Positions 18,203 to 28,455 are shown, counted from the stretch's first letter. The stretch is DNA of 64,000 nt from Pseudomonas duriflava (GCF_007830155.1 NZ_VLKY01000004.1:310001-374000), one strand, 5' to 3'. Notes: generated by a model from the sequence alone, not told the origin. Numbers and translations are program-made.

Positions 18203-18232
18203 AAAGAAAAAGGGCGACTTTCCCGTCGCCCC
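18203..18232 (-). terminator. Intrinsic terminator of glpFK
   Basis: On the minus strand GGGCGAC-GGGAAA-GTCGCCC followed by TTTTTCTTT. It starts 12 bases after the glpK stop and isolates glpR from glpK. Confidence 0.9.
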
Positions 18233-18243
18233 GTCCCATGCCA

Positions 18244-19749
18244 TCAGTCCTGCGCCCAGCCACGGGTGCGCTCGACTGCTTTTTTCCAGCCTTTGTAAAG
18301 CTCGTCGCGGTGATCGTCATTGCAGGCAGGCTCGAATACGCGTTCAATGGTGCTCTTGCTGCGTAGTTCGTCCAGGCTGCTCCAGAAACCTGTTGCAAGG
18401 CCGGCCAGGTAAGCCGCGCCCAAGGCGGTGGTTTCCTTCATCTCCGGCCGTTCAACGCAGGTGCCGAGCAGGTCGGCCTGGAATTGCATCAGGAAGTTGT
18501 TGGCAACAGCGCCGCCGTCTACGCGTAGTGCGCGAAGACGTTCACCAGCATCCTGCTGCATGGCATCCAAAACATCGCGAGTCTGGTAGGCAATCGATTC
18601 CAGGGCGGCGCGAATCAGATGTTCGACCTTGACGCCACGAGTAAGTCCGAAAAGTGCGCCGCGGGCATACGGGTCCCAGTAGGGAGCGCCGAGACCGGTA
18701 AAGGCTGGTACCAGATAGATTCCATTGCTGTCTTTTACCTTTGTGGCGAAATATTCGGAATCGAGCGATTCGTTGATAACTTTCAATTCGTCGCGTAGCC
18801 ATTGAACCGTGGAGCCGCCGTTAAAGATGGCGCCTTCCAAGGCATAGTTAACTTCGCCGCGAGGCCCGCAGGCAATCGTGGTCAGCAGGCCATGCTGCGA
18901 TTGAACGGCGTTGGCGCCGGTGTTCATCAGCAGGAAGCAGCCTGTGCCATAAGTGTTTTTGGCTTGGCCAGGCTCGACACACATCTGGCCGAACAGGGCG
19001 GCCTGTTGATCGCCTGCAATGCCTGCGATCGGGATGCCTGTTTCCTGACTACTACCTAGGGTGGCGTAGCCATAGATTTCGGAGGAAGGGCGAACGGTAG
19101 GCAGCATTTCACGCGGAATATCCAGCGCTTCGAGCATGACTGGATCCCAATCAAGCTTATGGATATCAAAAATCAGCGTGCGCGACGCATTGGTGTAATC
19201 GGTAACGTGCACCTTGCCTTGAGTCATCTTCCAGATCAGCCAGGTGTCGACTGTGCCAAACAAGAGTTCTCCTCGACGTGCGCGCTCACGGCTACCCTCG
19301 ACATGGTCGAGAATCCATTTGATCTTGGTGCCCGAAAAGTAAGGGTCGATCACTAGGCCAGTCGTGCTGCGAATATGGTCTTCCAGGCCATCACGCTTGA
19401 GCTGATTACAGATCTCGGTGCTCTGGCGGCTCTGCCAGACGATCGCATTGTAAATAGGGCGGCCGGTGAGCTTATCCCAAACGATGGCGGTTTCGCGCTG
19501 ATTGGTAATGCCAATGGCCGCTACGTCATCGTGGCTAATTCCCGCTTGTGCCAGAGCCTCTACAAAGGTTGCGCTTTGCGTGGCCCAGATTTCCATTGGG
19601 TCGTGCTCAACCCAGCCAGCCTGCGGATAGATCTGTACAAATTCGCGTTGAGCAATGCTGATGACATTGGCGTTACGGTCTAGAACGATGGCCCGGGAGC
19701 TGGTAGTACCTTGGTCAAGGGCGACAATGTAATGCTTGTTATTTGACAT
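18244..19749 (-). CDS. glpK: Glycerol kinase
   Basis: 501-aa FGGY-family kinase, converting glycerol and ATP to glycerol-3-phosphate in the cytoplasm. It starts with the family phosphate loop [26 protein letters not shown], the [14 protein letters not shown] block and the late [14 protein letters not shown] region are all intact. Length equals that of other glycerol kinases. It follows glpF by 15 bases, so the two form a glpFK operon driven from the GlpR-controlled promoter upstream of glpF. An intrinsic terminator lies after its stop. Confidence 0.97.
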   Translation of the reverse strand: MSNNKHYIVALDQGTTSSRAIVLDRNANVISIAQREFVQIYPQAGWVEHDPMEIWATQSATFVEALAQAGISHDDVAAIGITNQRETAIVWDKLTGRPIYNAIVWQSRQSTEICNQLKRDGLEDHIRSTTGLVIDPYFSGTKIKWILDHVEGSRERARRGELLFGTVDTWLIWKMTQGKVHVTDYTNASRTLIFDIHKLDWDPVMLEALDIPREMLPTVRPSSEIYGYATLGSSQETGIPIAGIAGDQQAALFGQMCVEPGQAKNTYGTGCFLLMNTGANAVQSQHGLLTTIACGPRGEVNYALEGAIFNGGSTVQWLRDELKVINESLDSEYFATKVKDSNGIYLVPAFTGLGAPYWDPYARGALFGLTRGVKVEHLIRAALESIAYQTRDVLDAMQQDAGERLRALRVDGGAVANNFLMQFQADLLGTCVERPEMKETTALGAAYLAGLATGFWSSLDELRSKSTIERVFEPACNDDHRDELYKGWKKAVERTRGWAQD

Positions 19750-19764
19750 GGCGGTTATTCCTTA

Positions 19765-20655
19765 TTATCGGGCTTGAGGCGCACTGATTTTTTCTTGGAC
19801 TGAGGGTGCGCTGGCATCATTGCTGACAGGTGCGTTGGTTGGAGCATCACAAGCTCCAGAGCCCAATCCGGGTAAGTGGCGACAGATCAGGGCTTTGTAA
19901 CCGGCGGCTCCAAGGCATGCGCCTAGGATAGGGGCGAAAACAGGCACGAGAAAATAGGGAATGTTGCGTCCGCCGGTAAAGGCTACATCACCCCACCCAG
20001 CCAGGAAGGTCATGACCTTAGGGCCGAGATCGCGTGCAGGATTCATGGCAAAGCCGGTCAGTGGGCCCATGGAGCCACCGATAACGGCTACCAGCAAGCC
20101 GATAAGCAAAGGTGCAAGCGGGCCGCGTGGCAAGCCGTTGCCATCATCTGTCAGGGCCATGATTACGGCCAGCAAAATGGCTGTAATCACCATCTCAACG
20201 AGAAAGGCCTGGCCAACGGATAAGGCGGCGTTCGGATACGTGGAGAAGATGCTGGCTAGCTCAAGGCTGCCTATGGTGCCACGTACCATGGCGTGAGTTT
20301 GTTCGAAATCGAAAAAGAGACTGCTGTAAAGTCCGTATACGAGCGCAGCGCCGGAGAAGGCTCCTGCGAGCTGGGCCGCTATATAAAAGGGAACCTTGCG
20401 CCGCTCAAAGCCAGCGAATAGCCAAAGAGCGATAGTAACGGCTGGGTTCAAATGGGCGCCAGAGACGCCAGCGCTGAGGTAAACCCCCATGCTGACAGCA
20501 ATACCCCAGATGATACTGATTTCCCACAGCCCCAGCGATGCGCCGCCTACCTTCATGGCTGCGACGCAACCGGTGCCAAAGAAAAGAAACAGTCCTGTTC
20601 CCAGAAACTCGGCAATGCATTGCCCTTTTAGGGTAGGCAACTGTGGAGTACTCAT
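19765..20655 (-). CDS. glpF: Glycerol uptake facilitator (aquaglyceroporin)
   Basis: 296-aa inner-membrane channel of the MIP family with six helices and the two half-helix motifs AHLNPAVTIAL and FAMNPARDLG; the Asp after the second NPA (NPARD) marks a glycerol-conducting member rather than a water channel. The C-terminal 35 residues (rich in Ala, Pro, Ser) extend beyond E. coli GlpF and look disordered. First gene of glpFK, divergent from ybaK across 327 bases that contain GlpR-like sites. ATG 20655 lies downstream of AAGAGGCTCTTC. Confidence 0.95.
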   Translation of the reverse strand: MSTPQLPTLKGQCIAEFLGTGLFLFFGTGCVAAMKVGGASLGLWEISIIWGIAVSMGVYLSAGVSGAHLNPAVTIALWLFAGFERRKVPFYIAAQLAGAFSGAALVYGLYSSLFFDFEQTHAMVRGTIGSLELASIFSTYPNAALSVGQAFLVEMVITAILLAVIMALTDDGNGLPRGPLAPLLIGLLVAVIGGSMGPLTGFAMNPARDLGPKVMTFLAGWGDVAFTGGRNIPYFLVPVFAPILGACLGAAGYKALICRHLPGLGSGACDAPTNAPVSNDASAPSVQEKISAPQAR

Positions 20656-20714
20656 GTGAAGAGCCTCTTGATTGTTGTATTTATGAGTAGTGAATAGAAA
20701 GCGAAACTACATCC

Positions 20715-20776
20715 TTTCGAAAGCGAAAACTTAGATTCAAATTCGAACCTTGTCAAAGGTTTCTCTTTCGTCTCGA
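20715..20776 (-). promoter_or_regulatory. Candidate GlpR operators upstream of glpFK
   Basis: TTTCG-AAAG-CGAAA (20715-20728) is a perfect-arm palindrome of the GlpR type; ATTCGAACC (20741-20749) and TTTCGTCTCGAT (20765-20776) look like further half-sites. The rest of the 20656-20982 gap shows no gene. Confidence 0.6.
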
Positions 20777-20982
20777 TAGAAAAATGTGATGGGCGGAGCA
20801 GCTTATTCTCTGAGTGAAAGTCGCAATGAGGCCAAATTGAACCTTTCGGGCGACTATAGAGCAAGAGATCAAAGGGTTTCTTTATTAGAGCACCTGCTAG
20901 CTAGAGTGTTTTCACCCGGTTTGCCTATTATTAATGGATCGCCTGGATGTGGTGCATCTCTTGTAGGAATGGATAACTCTTT

Positions 20983-21453
20983 ATGACACCGGCTATCAAT
21001 CTGCTGAAAAAGCATAAGGCTCCTCATCATGTGCTGAGTTATACGCATGATCCCAAGACGGCTTCGTATGGTCTGGAAGCCTCTGAGAAGCTAGGGCTGA
21101 ACCCTGCGCACGTTTTCAAAACACTCCTTGCTGTTACGGAGAAAGAAGAGTTGCTGGTTGCCATTGTTCCGGTAACAGGCAGTCTAGATTTGAAGGCGCT
21201 TGCGCAGGCAGCTTCAGTCAAGAAAGTGGATATGGCTAGCCCTCAAGAGGCACAGCGGGCGACTGGTTATTTGGTAGGCGGTATCAGTCCTCTAGGGCAA
21301 AAAAAGCGCTTGCGTACCTTTATCGACAACAGTGCCCGCCAATATCCAGTTATCTATGTTAGTGCAGGGCGGAGGGGATTAGAGGTAGAGCTTGAGGCCG
21401 ACGTTCTGGCGTCGTTGACGGGAGCTTCGTTTGCTGATTTAGCCCGCTATTGA
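20983..21453 (+). CDS. ybaK: Cys-tRNA(Pro)/Cys-tRNA(Cys) deacylase YbaK
   Basis: 156-aa editing enzyme that removes cysteine mischarged onto tRNA-Pro, acting in trans with prolyl-tRNA synthetase. Hallmarks are HKAPHHVLSYTHD near the start, NPAHVFKTLLAV with the key Lys, the VPVTGSLDLKALA block and YLVGGISPLGQKKRL. Length matches YbaK. The ATG at 20983 has only a weak ribosome binding site. The gene lies divergent from glpF, the position it holds in other Pseudomonas. No sign of an operon partner. Confidence 0.93.
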   Translation: MTPAINLLKKHKAPHHVLSYTHDPKTASYGLEASEKLGLNPAHVFKTLLAVTEKEELLVAIVPVTGSLDLKALAQAASVKKVDMASPQEAQRATGYLVGGISPLGQKKRLRTFIDNSARQYPVIYVSAGRRGLEVELEADVLASLTGASFADLARY

Positions 21454-21683
21454 ATAACCATAGCCTCGGCTTTCTGCTTCCTGCTGATTTTAACCACAGC
21501 GCCATGTAGCTCAGGAGCGTTGGGCAAAGGGTCTTTCAACGAGGCGTTAGAGACTATAAGAAAAAGGATCGTAATAAAGCGGAGGAACTGGGCGTTACGC
21601 TGTCACAAATAGGAGCTGTGCGTTACTGCATAGCTCTGAATTTTTCACGTTATCCGCCAGAATTAAAAAAGAGGGAGCCCTCC

Positions 21684-22469
21684 ATGCAACTTGACTTCCA
21701 CCAGATCGATGCGTTTGCCGATCGTCCCTTTGGGGGCAATCCGGCTATGGTTTACCGTCTCGATGCATGGTTACCGGATGATTTGATGCAGCGTATCGCT
21801 GCCGAGCATAATCTGGCGGAGACTGCTTTTGTAAAAAAGGAAGGCACCGTTTGGCGCATTCGCTGGTTTACGCCAAAAACGGAGGTGCCGTTATGTGGTC
21901 ATGCTACTTTGGCGGCAGCGCATGTCTTGTTCCATGTCTACGGCGAGCCTGGTGAAACACTCGAATTCATTTCCCGTTCGGGCACTCTGCGTGTCCATAA
22001 AGAAGATGATGGCCTGCTGGCACTCGACTTCCCCTCAATGGTGCCCTCTGAAATCGGATCCTTTCCAGAGTTAGAGCGCGCTTTGGGTGTAAGCCCGGTG
22101 GATGTATTGGGGGCAGACAAGCTATTGGTACTGCTTGAATCTGAAGAGGCTGTGCGTAATTGCAAGCCTGATTTCGCAGCGCTGGCACGGTTGCGCTGGC
22201 CCGGCATCATTATCACGGCGCGAGGCGAGCGTTACGATTTCGTATCGCGCTTCTTTGCGCCGGGTATTGGCGTGAATGAGGACTCCGTGACCGGCTCCGC
22301 CCATTGCTGTCTGATTCCATATTGGTCTCGCCGATTGGCGAAACGCATGCTGCGCGCTTATCAGTGTTCGCCCCGTGGCGGCGAGCTGTGGTGCCGTTTC
22401 GATGGAGAGCGTGTCAGTATCGCAGGGCATACCCGGCGTATTGCCAGCGGGCAATTGTTACTGGATTGA
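21684..22469 (+). CDS. PhzF-family isomerase-like protein
   Basis: 261-aa PhzF/DapF-fold protein. Members include the phenazine isomerase PhzF, but most genomic copies, as here without phenazine genes, have unknown substrates. Signatures are FGGNPAMVYRL, the AETAFV motif with the Glu that acts in PhzF, LCGHATLAAAHVL and EDSVTGSAHCCL. I start at ATG 21684 because GAGGGAG lies seven bases upstream; the frame open from 21618 lacks one. It converges with the ABC ATPase gene, stops five bases apart. Confidence 0.9.
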   Translation: MQLDFHQIDAFADRPFGGNPAMVYRLDAWLPDDLMQRIAAEHNLAETAFVKKEGTVWRIRWFTPKTEVPLCGHATLAAAHVLFHVYGEPGETLEFISRSGTLRVHKEDDGLLALDFPSMVPSEIGSFPELERALGVSPVDVLGADKLLVLLESEEAVRNCKPDFAALARLRWPGIIITARGERYDFVSRFFAPGIGVNEDSVTGSAHCCLIPYWSRRLAKRMLRAYQCSPRGGELWCRFDGERVSIAGHTRRIASGQLLLD

Positions 22470-22474
22470 ACGCT

Positions 22475-23509
22475 TCATTCGGCCTTGAATACGGTCACCA
22501 CTGTTTCCCTTAGGCGGATGCCGATCATTTCGCCTGTTTGTTGTTCAACGAGGCCCGGAAACGTGGCCTCTACAAGAGTGCCACTGGGCAACTGCAGATG
22601 GTAACGAGAGCTGGCACCAAGAAAGGTATGAGTGACAACGCGGCCTTGCACTGGAGACTCAGGGCTGCGAATAAGAAAGTCTGGGCGAATCAATACATTG
22701 ACCAGCTGTCCCTCGCTAACCTTCAGATTCAGACTTTCAACGATGCCCAGTTCCGTCCGTATCGTGTTATTTCCCATACCAATGCCCGGAATGAAATAGC
22801 CTTGGCCGATGAAGGTGGCTACGAATGGGGTCTCAGGTGCATGGTAAAGGCGGCCGGGGGTATCCCACTGCTCTAAATGACCATGTTGGAAAACACCTAT
22901 CTTATCGCTCACGGCAAAGGCTTCCTCCTGGTCATGGGTAACCAACACAGCGCTTGTCCCACGACTCTTAAGAATATCGCGTACTTCAGCGCTGAGTGTG
23001 CGTCGCAGTTCTACATCCAGATTGGAGAAAGGCTCGTCAAGTAAAAGCAGGCGGGGGGAAGGAGCCAGCGCACGCGCCAATGCAACACGTTGCTGCTGAC
23101 CACCGGAAAGCTCGTGAGGGTAGCGCGTATGGAGTGCGTCCAGCTTGACCAAGCGAGTCAGCTCATTGACTACGCGGGTGCGCTCGGGGTGTCGGCGGAT
23201 ACCAAAGGCGACGTTTTCCGCCACTGTCAGGTGAGGAAACAAGGCATAGTCTTGAAATACCATGCCGATGTGTCGTTTCTCAGGCGCCACCGTAAAGCCG
23301 GGGCGGGATAGGATTTCGCCTGCCAGTTTTATCTCCCCTTGTGATATCGGCTCGAACCCGGCAATGGCGCGCAATGTGGTCGTTTTGCCGCAGCCGGAGG
23401 GACCTAGCAGACAACCGATCTCACCTGGCTCCAGGGTGAGATCAAGGCCGCTGACTACAGGATGTTCCGTATAACCACAGGCCAGTTGACGTAAGGTCAG
23501 GAGGCTCAT
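22475..23509 (-). CDS. Orphan ABC transporter ATPase, FbpC/PotA type
   Basis: 344-aa nucleotide-binding subunit. Walker [10 protein letters not shown] (about residue 34), the [15 protein letters not shown] signature, Walker [13 protein letters not shown] and the switch His in VTHDQEEAF are all present, followed by a C-terminal TOBE-like domain (from about residue 240). This places it with iron(III)/spermidine importers. There is no permease or binding protein in the window. The ATG at 23509 overlaps the argF stop by four bases, so it is translated with argF, an arrangement also seen in P. aeruginosa. Substrate unknown. Confidence 0.9.
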   Translation of the reverse strand: MSLLTLRQLACGYTEHPVVSGLDLTLEPGEIGCLLGPSGCGKTTTLRAIAGFEPISQGEIKLAGEILSRPGFTVAPEKRHIGMVFQDYALFPHLTVAENVAFGIRRHPERTRVVNELTRLVKLDALHTRYPHELSGGQQQRVALARALAPSPRLLLLDEPFSNLDVELRRTLSAEVRDILKSRGTSAVLVTHDQEEAFAVSDKIGVFQHGHLEQWDTPGRLYHAPETPFVATFIGQGYFIPGIGMGNNTIRTELGIVESLNLKVSEGQLVNVLIRPDFLIRSPESPVQGRVVTHTFLGASSRYHLQLPSGTLVEATFPGLVEQQTGEMIGIRLRETVVTVFKAE

Positions 23510-24426
23510 GCGGAGGTAGCGTGAGGGATCAGGAATTCCATCAGAGCTTTCTGGGCATGAAGGCGATTTTCAGCTTCGTCCCAGACAACAGCACGCGGAT
23601 CTTCAAGCAGATCATGGCTGATTTCCTCGCCCCGATGTGCCGGTAGGCAATGCATGAACAGGACGTCGTTGGCTGCCTGGTCCAGTAACTCACGGGTGAC
23701 CTGGTAATCCTTGAAGGTTTCCAGACGCAGCTTGGCTTCGTCTTCCTGGCCCATGGAAGTCCAGACATCAGTGCTCACCAGGTGAGCTCCTGCAACCGCT
23801 TCGCGTGGGTCGCGAACGACCTGCACGCGATCACCCGCCCGGGCAAGGAAAGTGGCGTTGGGTTCAAAGCCTTTCGGGCACGCAACGCGTAATGTGAAGT
23901 CGAGCTGCTCGGCAGCTTCGATATAGCTGTTGCACATGTTGTTGCCGTCGCCGATCCAGGCAACCACTTTGCCCTGGATATTCCCGCGATGCTCGAAGAA
24001 TGTTTGCATGTCAGCCAGCAACTGGCAGGGGTGCAAGTCGTCGGAAAGGCCATTGATAACCGGCACTTTGGAGTTCGCAGCAAAAGTGGTCAGGGTGCTA
24101 TGGGCGAACGTACGGATCATAACGCCATCAAGCATGCGGGACATGACGCGTGCGCAATCGTCGACCGGCTCGCCACGCCCCAGTTGGGTATCACGCGGAG
24201 ATAGGAAAATAGCCTGGCCACCCAACTGGATCATGCCAGCTTCGAATGACAGACGTGTCCGAGTAGATGCCTTTTCAAAAATCATGCCGAGCACCCGACT
24301 CTTCAGGGGCTCGTGAATGACGCCGCGATTTCGCAGCTCTTTCAGCTCGATGGCGCGGTGGATCAGCTGGAGCAGCTCATCGGAAGTGCAGTCCATGAAC
24401 GAAAGAAAATGACGAACGCTCATCAT
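23506..24426 (-). CDS. argF: Ornithine carbamoyltransferase, anabolic
   Basis: 306-aa cytoplasmic enzyme joining carbamoyl phosphate and ornithine to citrulline in arginine synthesis. The carbamoyl phosphate motif STRTRLSFE (about residue 54), HPCQLLADM, the ornithine segment [11 protein letters not shown] and the catalytic [10 protein letters not shown] are intact. At about 306 residues it is the anabolic ArgF type rather than the longer catabolic ArcB. Either of two adjacent ATG codons (24426, 24423) could start it. It is transcribed left with the overlapping ABC ATPase gene. I did not find a convincing ArgR site upstream. Confidence 0.95.
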   Translation of the reverse strand: MMSVRHFLSFMDCTSDELLQLIHRAIELKELRNRGVIHEPLKSRVLGMIFEKASTRTRLSFEAGMIQLGGQAIFLSPRDTQLGRGEPVDDCARVMSRMLDGVMIRTFAHSTLTTFAANSKVPVINGLSDDLHPCQLLADMQTFFEHRGNIQGKVVAWIGDGNNMCNSYIEAAEQLDFTLRVACPKGFEPNATFLARAGDRVQVVRDPREAVAGAHLVSTDVWTSMGQEDEAKLRLETFKDYQVTRELLDQAANDVLFMHCLPAHRGEEISHDLLEDPRAVVWDEAENRLHAQKALMEFLIPHATSA

Positions 24427-24744
24427 AAATACCTAAGATTACAAGTCAGGGGTACCGGCAGTTGGATGTAATTAGAAGGCCAGTCCGCGGACAACTACCG
24501 CACCAAGGCGGCGAAAAGGGGAAGGCGGGATCTTATAAGTAATTTATACATTTGAGCAAATAGCCCTGTCATTCGAGTGGAAAACCTCTTGTAACGGCCC
24601 GTGTCTCTAAAGAAGGAAAAGCCATAACGTACGCTTGAATCCTAGCTGTATGGCTTCATTTATACGACAGGCAATATTGTAAAGACCAAGCGCTTCACTC
24701 AGCTTTACGTTAAACTGCTTTATCGAAATTCAGCGAGGTGCACT
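24427..24744. other. argF-grxD intergenic region
   Basis: 318 bases between divergent argF and grxD. I see no gene, RNA or clear operator. The middle part (24531-24565) is AT-rich and could hold promoters, but no well-spaced -35/-10 pair stands out. Confidence 0.5.
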
Positions 24745-25071
24745 GTGGATATTATCGAGACGATTAAAGAGCAGATCGCCAATAATCCTGTTCTTCTTTA
24801 TATGAAGGGGTCTCCGAATGCCCCGCAATGCGGCTTTTCTGCCCGTGCCTCGCAAGCGTTGATGGCGTGTGGTGAAAAGTTCGCTTATGTGGACATTCTG
24901 CAAAATCCGGAAATTCGCTCTAATCTGCCCAAGTATGCGAACTGGCCAACTTTCCCTCAACTGTGGGTGAACGGTGAGTTAGTGGGTGGTAGCGATATCC
25001 TGCTTGAACTGTATGAAAAAGGCGAACTGCAACAGATCGTCAAGAGTGCTGCTGGTAAGGCCGACGCCTGA
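24745..25071 (+). CDS. grxD: Monothiol glutaredoxin, Grx4 family
   Basis: 108-aa CGFS-type glutaredoxin that binds a [2Fe-2S] cluster with glutathione and passes it to target proteins. The active motif APQCGFSARASQAL is at about residues 27-40; WPTFPQLWVNGELVGGSDI contains the cis-Pro and the glutathione-binding segment. GTG start at 24745 follows GCGAGG. Monocistronic, ending in a strong terminator. Length and motif leave little doubt. Confidence 0.96.
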   Translation: MDIIETIKEQIANNPVLLYMKGSPNAPQCGFSARASQALMACGEKFAYVDILQNPEIRSNLPKYANWPTFPQLWVNGELVGGSDILLELYEKGELQQIVKSAAGKADA

Positions 25072-25124
25072 GGTGCAGGTGCAGGCTGAGGGTTAACCCT
25101 TGAGCCGCCAGAATGCAACACGAC

Positions 25125-25153
25125 AAGCCCCGCTTAGGCGGGGCTTTGTTTTT
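25125..25153 (+). terminator. Terminator after grxD
   Basis: AAGCCCCGC-TTAG-GCGGGGCTT then TGTTTTT: nine-pair GC-rich stem with a T-rich tail. Confidence 0.92.
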
Positions 25154-25235
25154 GGCGAAGAAAACGGAGGAGTGCTTTTGAGGAACTTCCGGCTCGCTTA
25201 GGGAGACTATCGCTTCATCACTTGGCGATTATCTC

Positions 25236-27218
25236 GTGCACATTCCCTGGAAGGTTTTTCTAGCGCCTTCTCCTCTGGCGCTCACGTTTGCGATCAAGAC
25301 ACTCTTTGCCGCAGGGCTTGCCTTGTGGTTGGCGTTTCGTTTTGATTTGGAGCAGCCAACCTGGGCCATGATGACAGTTTTCATCGTATCCCAACCCTTA
25401 TCAGGCATGGTAGTAGCCAAGGGGCTGTTTCGCCTGATGGGCACGGTATTGGGTACAGTGATGTCCGTGGTGCTTATTGCCTTGTTCGCCCAGGCGCCGT
25501 GGGCATTCCTGCTAGCCCTGGCACTCTGGCTTGGCTTCTGTACCGCAGCCTCGACGCTGTTACGTAACCATGTGTCCTACGGTTTTGTGCTGGCAGGCTA
25601 TACCGTTGCGATCATCGGGTTGCCAGCCATAGCCCAGCCCCTGACAATCTTTGATCAGGCCGTGGCCCGGTGTACCGAGATATGTTTGGGAATCATTGTC
25701 GCATCGCTAGTCAGTTCTCTCTTTTGGCCGCAACGGGTAGAGCGGAGCCTGGCCCAACAGGCTGCTGGTGTATGGCAGGCTGGCCTGCAGGCGGTACGTG
25801 CCGAAGTCGCGGGCGCCGAGGCATCCGGCTTGCTAGGAGTCTTCGGGCAGATTGTCGCGGTAGATGCGCAGCGGGATCATACGTGGTTTGAGGGCTACCG
25901 TGGTCGCCAGCGCGCCCGAGCGTTGAGATTGTTCTGTCGTGACCTGCTCAGTGTATTGCGTACTGCACGCGGCCTTGCCCGGCAATGGAATGCGCTGACA
26001 CCTGGCGAGAGGGAGGCCGTCCAACCCTGGCGCGAAGAGGTATTGAATTGTCTAGAGCAGATGGATGAGGCGACTATCGAAGCGTTGCTCGAGCGACTCC
26101 GCCAGGCTGCAGGAGAAAGCGCGCTCGATAATGATCAATGCTACTTTTTGGCCCGCCTGGGTATTCTGCTGCGCAAGGTCCTGACAGCCGCTCAGTCTGT
26201 CCGTGCAGTATCGCTGGGTGTGGTGGATGATAGCGCCCCGTCGGCCTTATCCTGGCATCGCGATCTTCAGACCTCGATCTGGTATGGTTTGCGCAGCGCC
26301 ATCGCCCTGTTAGGGCTGGGCGTTTTCTGGCTGAGTACGGCCTGGCCTGCCGCAACAGGGGCTATGTTGTTAGGTGCAGTGCTCTGTAGTCTATTTGCCA
26401 ACCGGGACAATGCCGTCCAGATCGGGTTGGGTTTTTTGCGTGGCATTGGGTATGCAGTCGTCTCGGCGATTATTGTGAGTCAAGTCGTACTGCCCCAATG
26501 GACAGGTTTTCCAATGCTGGCCATGGCAATGGGCATACCGCTCTTTTTTGCAGCGCTAGGCATGGCAGCTCCGCCGGGTATTGCCGGGACGGCTACGGCG
26601 TTCGCTTTACATTTCATCGTGTTGGTATCACCCAGCAACCATTCGCATGTCGAGATGACGACGCTGCTCAATCAGGCGCAGGCGCTGTTAATCGGTGTTG
26701 GTTTTGCCGTGGTGGTGTTCCGGCTGATCACGTTGCGTCATCCACGCCGCCTCATCGGTCGGATCCTGGCAGCAACCACGTATGACCTGCAACGGCTGAC
26801 CAATCGTCCCTTGGCCATTTCCGAGACCTGGTTCGGTGGGCGCATGGCGGATCGACTGTTGCAGTTGGCACGAAATATCAACCTGATGCCGCTTGAAGAG
26901 CGCAAGCGTTGGCATGACGGCTTATTGGCTCTCGACCTCGGCAACGAACTTTTACATCTACGTGCCTGTCTGGAAGGAGCTACAGGCATGCGAGCGCTTG
27001 AGCGCGACCGCTTTTTACGTGAGTTTTCCGAGGCATTAAGCAACGGAATGACATCCGTGCGGGCTGATCAACTCGATAGGCCAGCGGAGCGTCTGCAGGC
27101 GGTTTTAGCCTCATCGTCGGATGAGCCGGCGCGTCTGGCTCAGGGTGCTGTTCGGCAATTGCAGAGAACCTGGCAGTTATGGTGCCAGACGCTTGAGGAA
27201 AGTCATGGAGCTGCATGA
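25236..27218 (+). CDS. FUSC-family aromatic acid exporter subunit (AaeB-like)
   Basis: 660-aa inner-membrane protein with two hydrophobic blocks (about residues 10-165 and 350-500) separated by a soluble region, the arrangement of the FUSC/AaeB family. FIVSQPLSGMVVAKGLFRLMG and GTVLGTVMSVVLIALF are typical of its first block. Partners in these systems are a small DUF1656 protein and a HlyD-type adaptor, both directly downstream here; together they export aromatic carboxylates or related compounds. GTG start at 25236 has no strong ribosome binding site, so the start is less sure than the gene. Its stop lies inside the next gene. Confidence 0.9.
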   Translation: MHIPWKVFLAPSPLALTFAIKTLFAAGLALWLAFRFDLEQPTWAMMTVFIVSQPLSGMVVAKGLFRLMGTVLGTVMSVVLIALFAQAPWAFLLALALWLGFCTAASTLLRNHVSYGFVLAGYTVAIIGLPAIAQPLTIFDQAVARCTEICLGIIVASLVSSLFWPQRVERSLAQQAAGVWQAGLQAVRAEVAGAEASGLLGVFGQIVAVDAQRDHTWFEGYRGRQRARALRLFCRDLLSVLRTARGLARQWNALTPGEREAVQPWREEVLNCLEQMDEATIEALLERLRQAAGESALDNDQCYFLARLGILLRKVLTAAQSVRAVSLGVVDDSAPSALSWHRDLQTSIWYGLRSAIALLGLGVFWLSTAWPAATGAMLLGAVLCSLFANRDNAVQIGLGFLRGIGYAVVSAIIVSQVVLPQWTGFPMLAMAMGIPLFFAALGMAAPPGIAGTATAFALHFIVLVSPSNHSHVEMTTLLNQAQALLIGVGFAVVVFRLITLRHPRRLIGRILAATTYDLQRLTNRPLAISETWFGGRMADRLLQLARNINLMPLEERKRWHDGLLALDLGNELLHLRACLEGATGMRALERDRFLREFSEALSNGMTSVRADQLDRPAERLQAVLASSSDEPARLAQGAVRQLQRTWQLWCQTLEESHGAA

Positions 27219-27408
27219 ATGGTCTATCGGTGGGGTGTACCTGAGCCCTTTGTTTATTTATGCAGTAGTGGCGCTTTTGCTGACCGGATTGATCCGGTTC
27301 GGCATGTATACCCTGCATGCTGAGCGCTGGATCTGGCATGAGGCCTTGTTTGGCTGTGCCATTTTTGTCGTGCTTCTGACCGTAATTACCGGTTTGGCCG
27401 GCACATGA
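27205..27408 (+). CDS. DUF1656 small membrane protein of efflux operon
   Basis: 67-aa protein with two hydrophobic helices (LSPLFIYAVVALLLTGLI and FGCAIFVVLLTVITGL), matching DUF1656/AaeX, the small partner of FUSC-HlyD exporters. ATG 27205 lies inside the end of the FUSC gene (14-base overlap) and is preceded by GAGGAAAG, so translation is coupled. The HlyD gene starts 42 bases after its stop. Role in the pump is not established for the family. Confidence 0.88.
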   Translation: MELHEWSIGGVYLSPLFIYAVVALLLTGLIRFGMYTLHAERWIWHEALFGCAIFVVLLTVITGLAGT

Positions 27409-27450
27409 TTCTGGCCAGTGCTCAATCGTTGGAAGGAACAGGAGAGAGCG

Positions 27451-28353
27451 ATGCGTAAGGTGGCTCGCGTCGTGATTACTATTGGTGTGGTCCTGTTGGC
27501 AATAGGGGCAGGGTTGTGGCTCTGGCGGTTCTATATGCTCTCGCCCTGGACACGTGACGCCCGTATACGGGCGGATGTGGTTGTCGTTGCGCCAGATGTC
27601 GCCGGTTGGGTTACAAATCTGGCTGTGGAAGACAATCAGCTTGTCAAAAAGGGCGACCTGCTGCTGGAGATAGACCGGGAGCGCTATCAGGCTTCTCTCG
27701 CTCATGCCCGTGCTGTTGCCGATACGCGCAAGCAGCAGATGCATTTGCGGGAAAGCGAAGCTGCGCGTCGTAATCGGCTAGGGACAAGTGCAATCAGTGC
27801 TGAAGATCGCGAGAATGCCCGGATCAACGCAGCTGTCGCTCGCAGTCAGTATCAAGAGGCTCTGACCGATGTGCGTTTGGCTGAACTTAACTTGGCGCGG
27901 AGTCGAGTGGTTGCGCCACGGGAGGGGCGTATCACGAATCTACGCTTCGCTGAAGGTAACTACGTCCGCACTGGCGAAGCTGTAATGGCTCTGGTCGACA
28001 CGCACTCTTTTTATGTCATGGCGTATTTTGAAGAGACCAAAATTCCGCATATTCATATAGGAGATAGCGTTTCTGTAACTCTAATGAGTCACAGTGCTCC
28101 GCTTACAGGGCGCGTAGCCAGTATCAGCAGTGGGATCACTGATAGTAACTCAAGCCCCGACGAACAGCTTCTGGCCGAGGTTCAACCTACCTTCAACTGG
28201 GTGCGATTGGCGCAGCGGATACCGGTGCGAATCGAGCTGGAAGAAGTACCGCCGAATATTCATCTTAGTGCCGGTATGACTGCCAGCGTGTCCGTACAGG
28301 ACGCCCATGGGCATCACCCTTTACAAGGCTGGCGGCGTGTCTGGGATTACTGA
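27451..28353 (+). CDS. HlyD-family membrane fusion protein (AaeA-like)
   Basis: 300-aa periplasmic adaptor of the efflux set. It is anchored by one N-terminal helix (VVITIGVVLLAIGAGLWLW), followed by the split lipoyl/barrel-sandwich half-motifs (VAPDVAGWVTNLAVEDNQLVKKGDLL and later VVAPREGRITNL) around a coiled hairpin at roughly residues 85-150. Start ATG 27451 is set by CAGGAGAG upstream; the longer frame from 27418 lacks a signal. No outer-membrane channel gene is nearby, so it presumably uses a shared TolC-like porin. A hairpin terminator follows at 28438. Confidence 0.9.
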   Translation: MRKVARVVITIGVVLLAIGAGLWLWRFYMLSPWTRDARIRADVVVVAPDVAGWVTNLAVEDNQLVKKGDLLLEIDRERYQASLAHARAVADTRKQQMHLRESEAARRNRLGTSAISAEDRENARINAAVARSQYQEALTDVRLAELNLARSRVVAPREGRITNLRFAEGNYVRTGEAVMALVDTHSFYVMAYFEETKIPHIHIGDSVSVTLMSHSAPLTGRVASISSGITDSNSSPDEQLLAEVQPTFNWVRLAQRIPVRIELEEVPPNIHLSAGMTASVSVQDAHGHHPLQGWRRVWDY

Positions 28354-28437
28354 GCCTCTGCCAGGCATGGATCAATCAGGCAACAAGTGCCGGCTAAATC
28401 AGGGCAGTGATCATCGATTGCATAGTTTTTTGCCTCA

Positions 28438-28455
28438 GGGAGAGGGTCCTCTCCC
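28438..28455 (+). terminator. Hairpin after the efflux operon
   Basis: GGGAGAG-GGTC-CTCTCCC, seven GC-rich pairs, then ATAGCATTTTCAT. Plausible terminator about 85 bases after the HlyD stop; the T tract is displaced. Confidence 0.5.

Noticed and set aside
20786..20986. 66-aa plus-strand frame between glpF and ybaK
   Set aside because: It lies in the GlpR control region, lacks a start signal and overlaps the ybaK start.
26980..27744. 254-aa minus-strand frame across three efflux genes
   Set aside because: Antisense shadow of FUSC, DUF1656 and HlyD genes, all of which are supported by family motifs and start signals.
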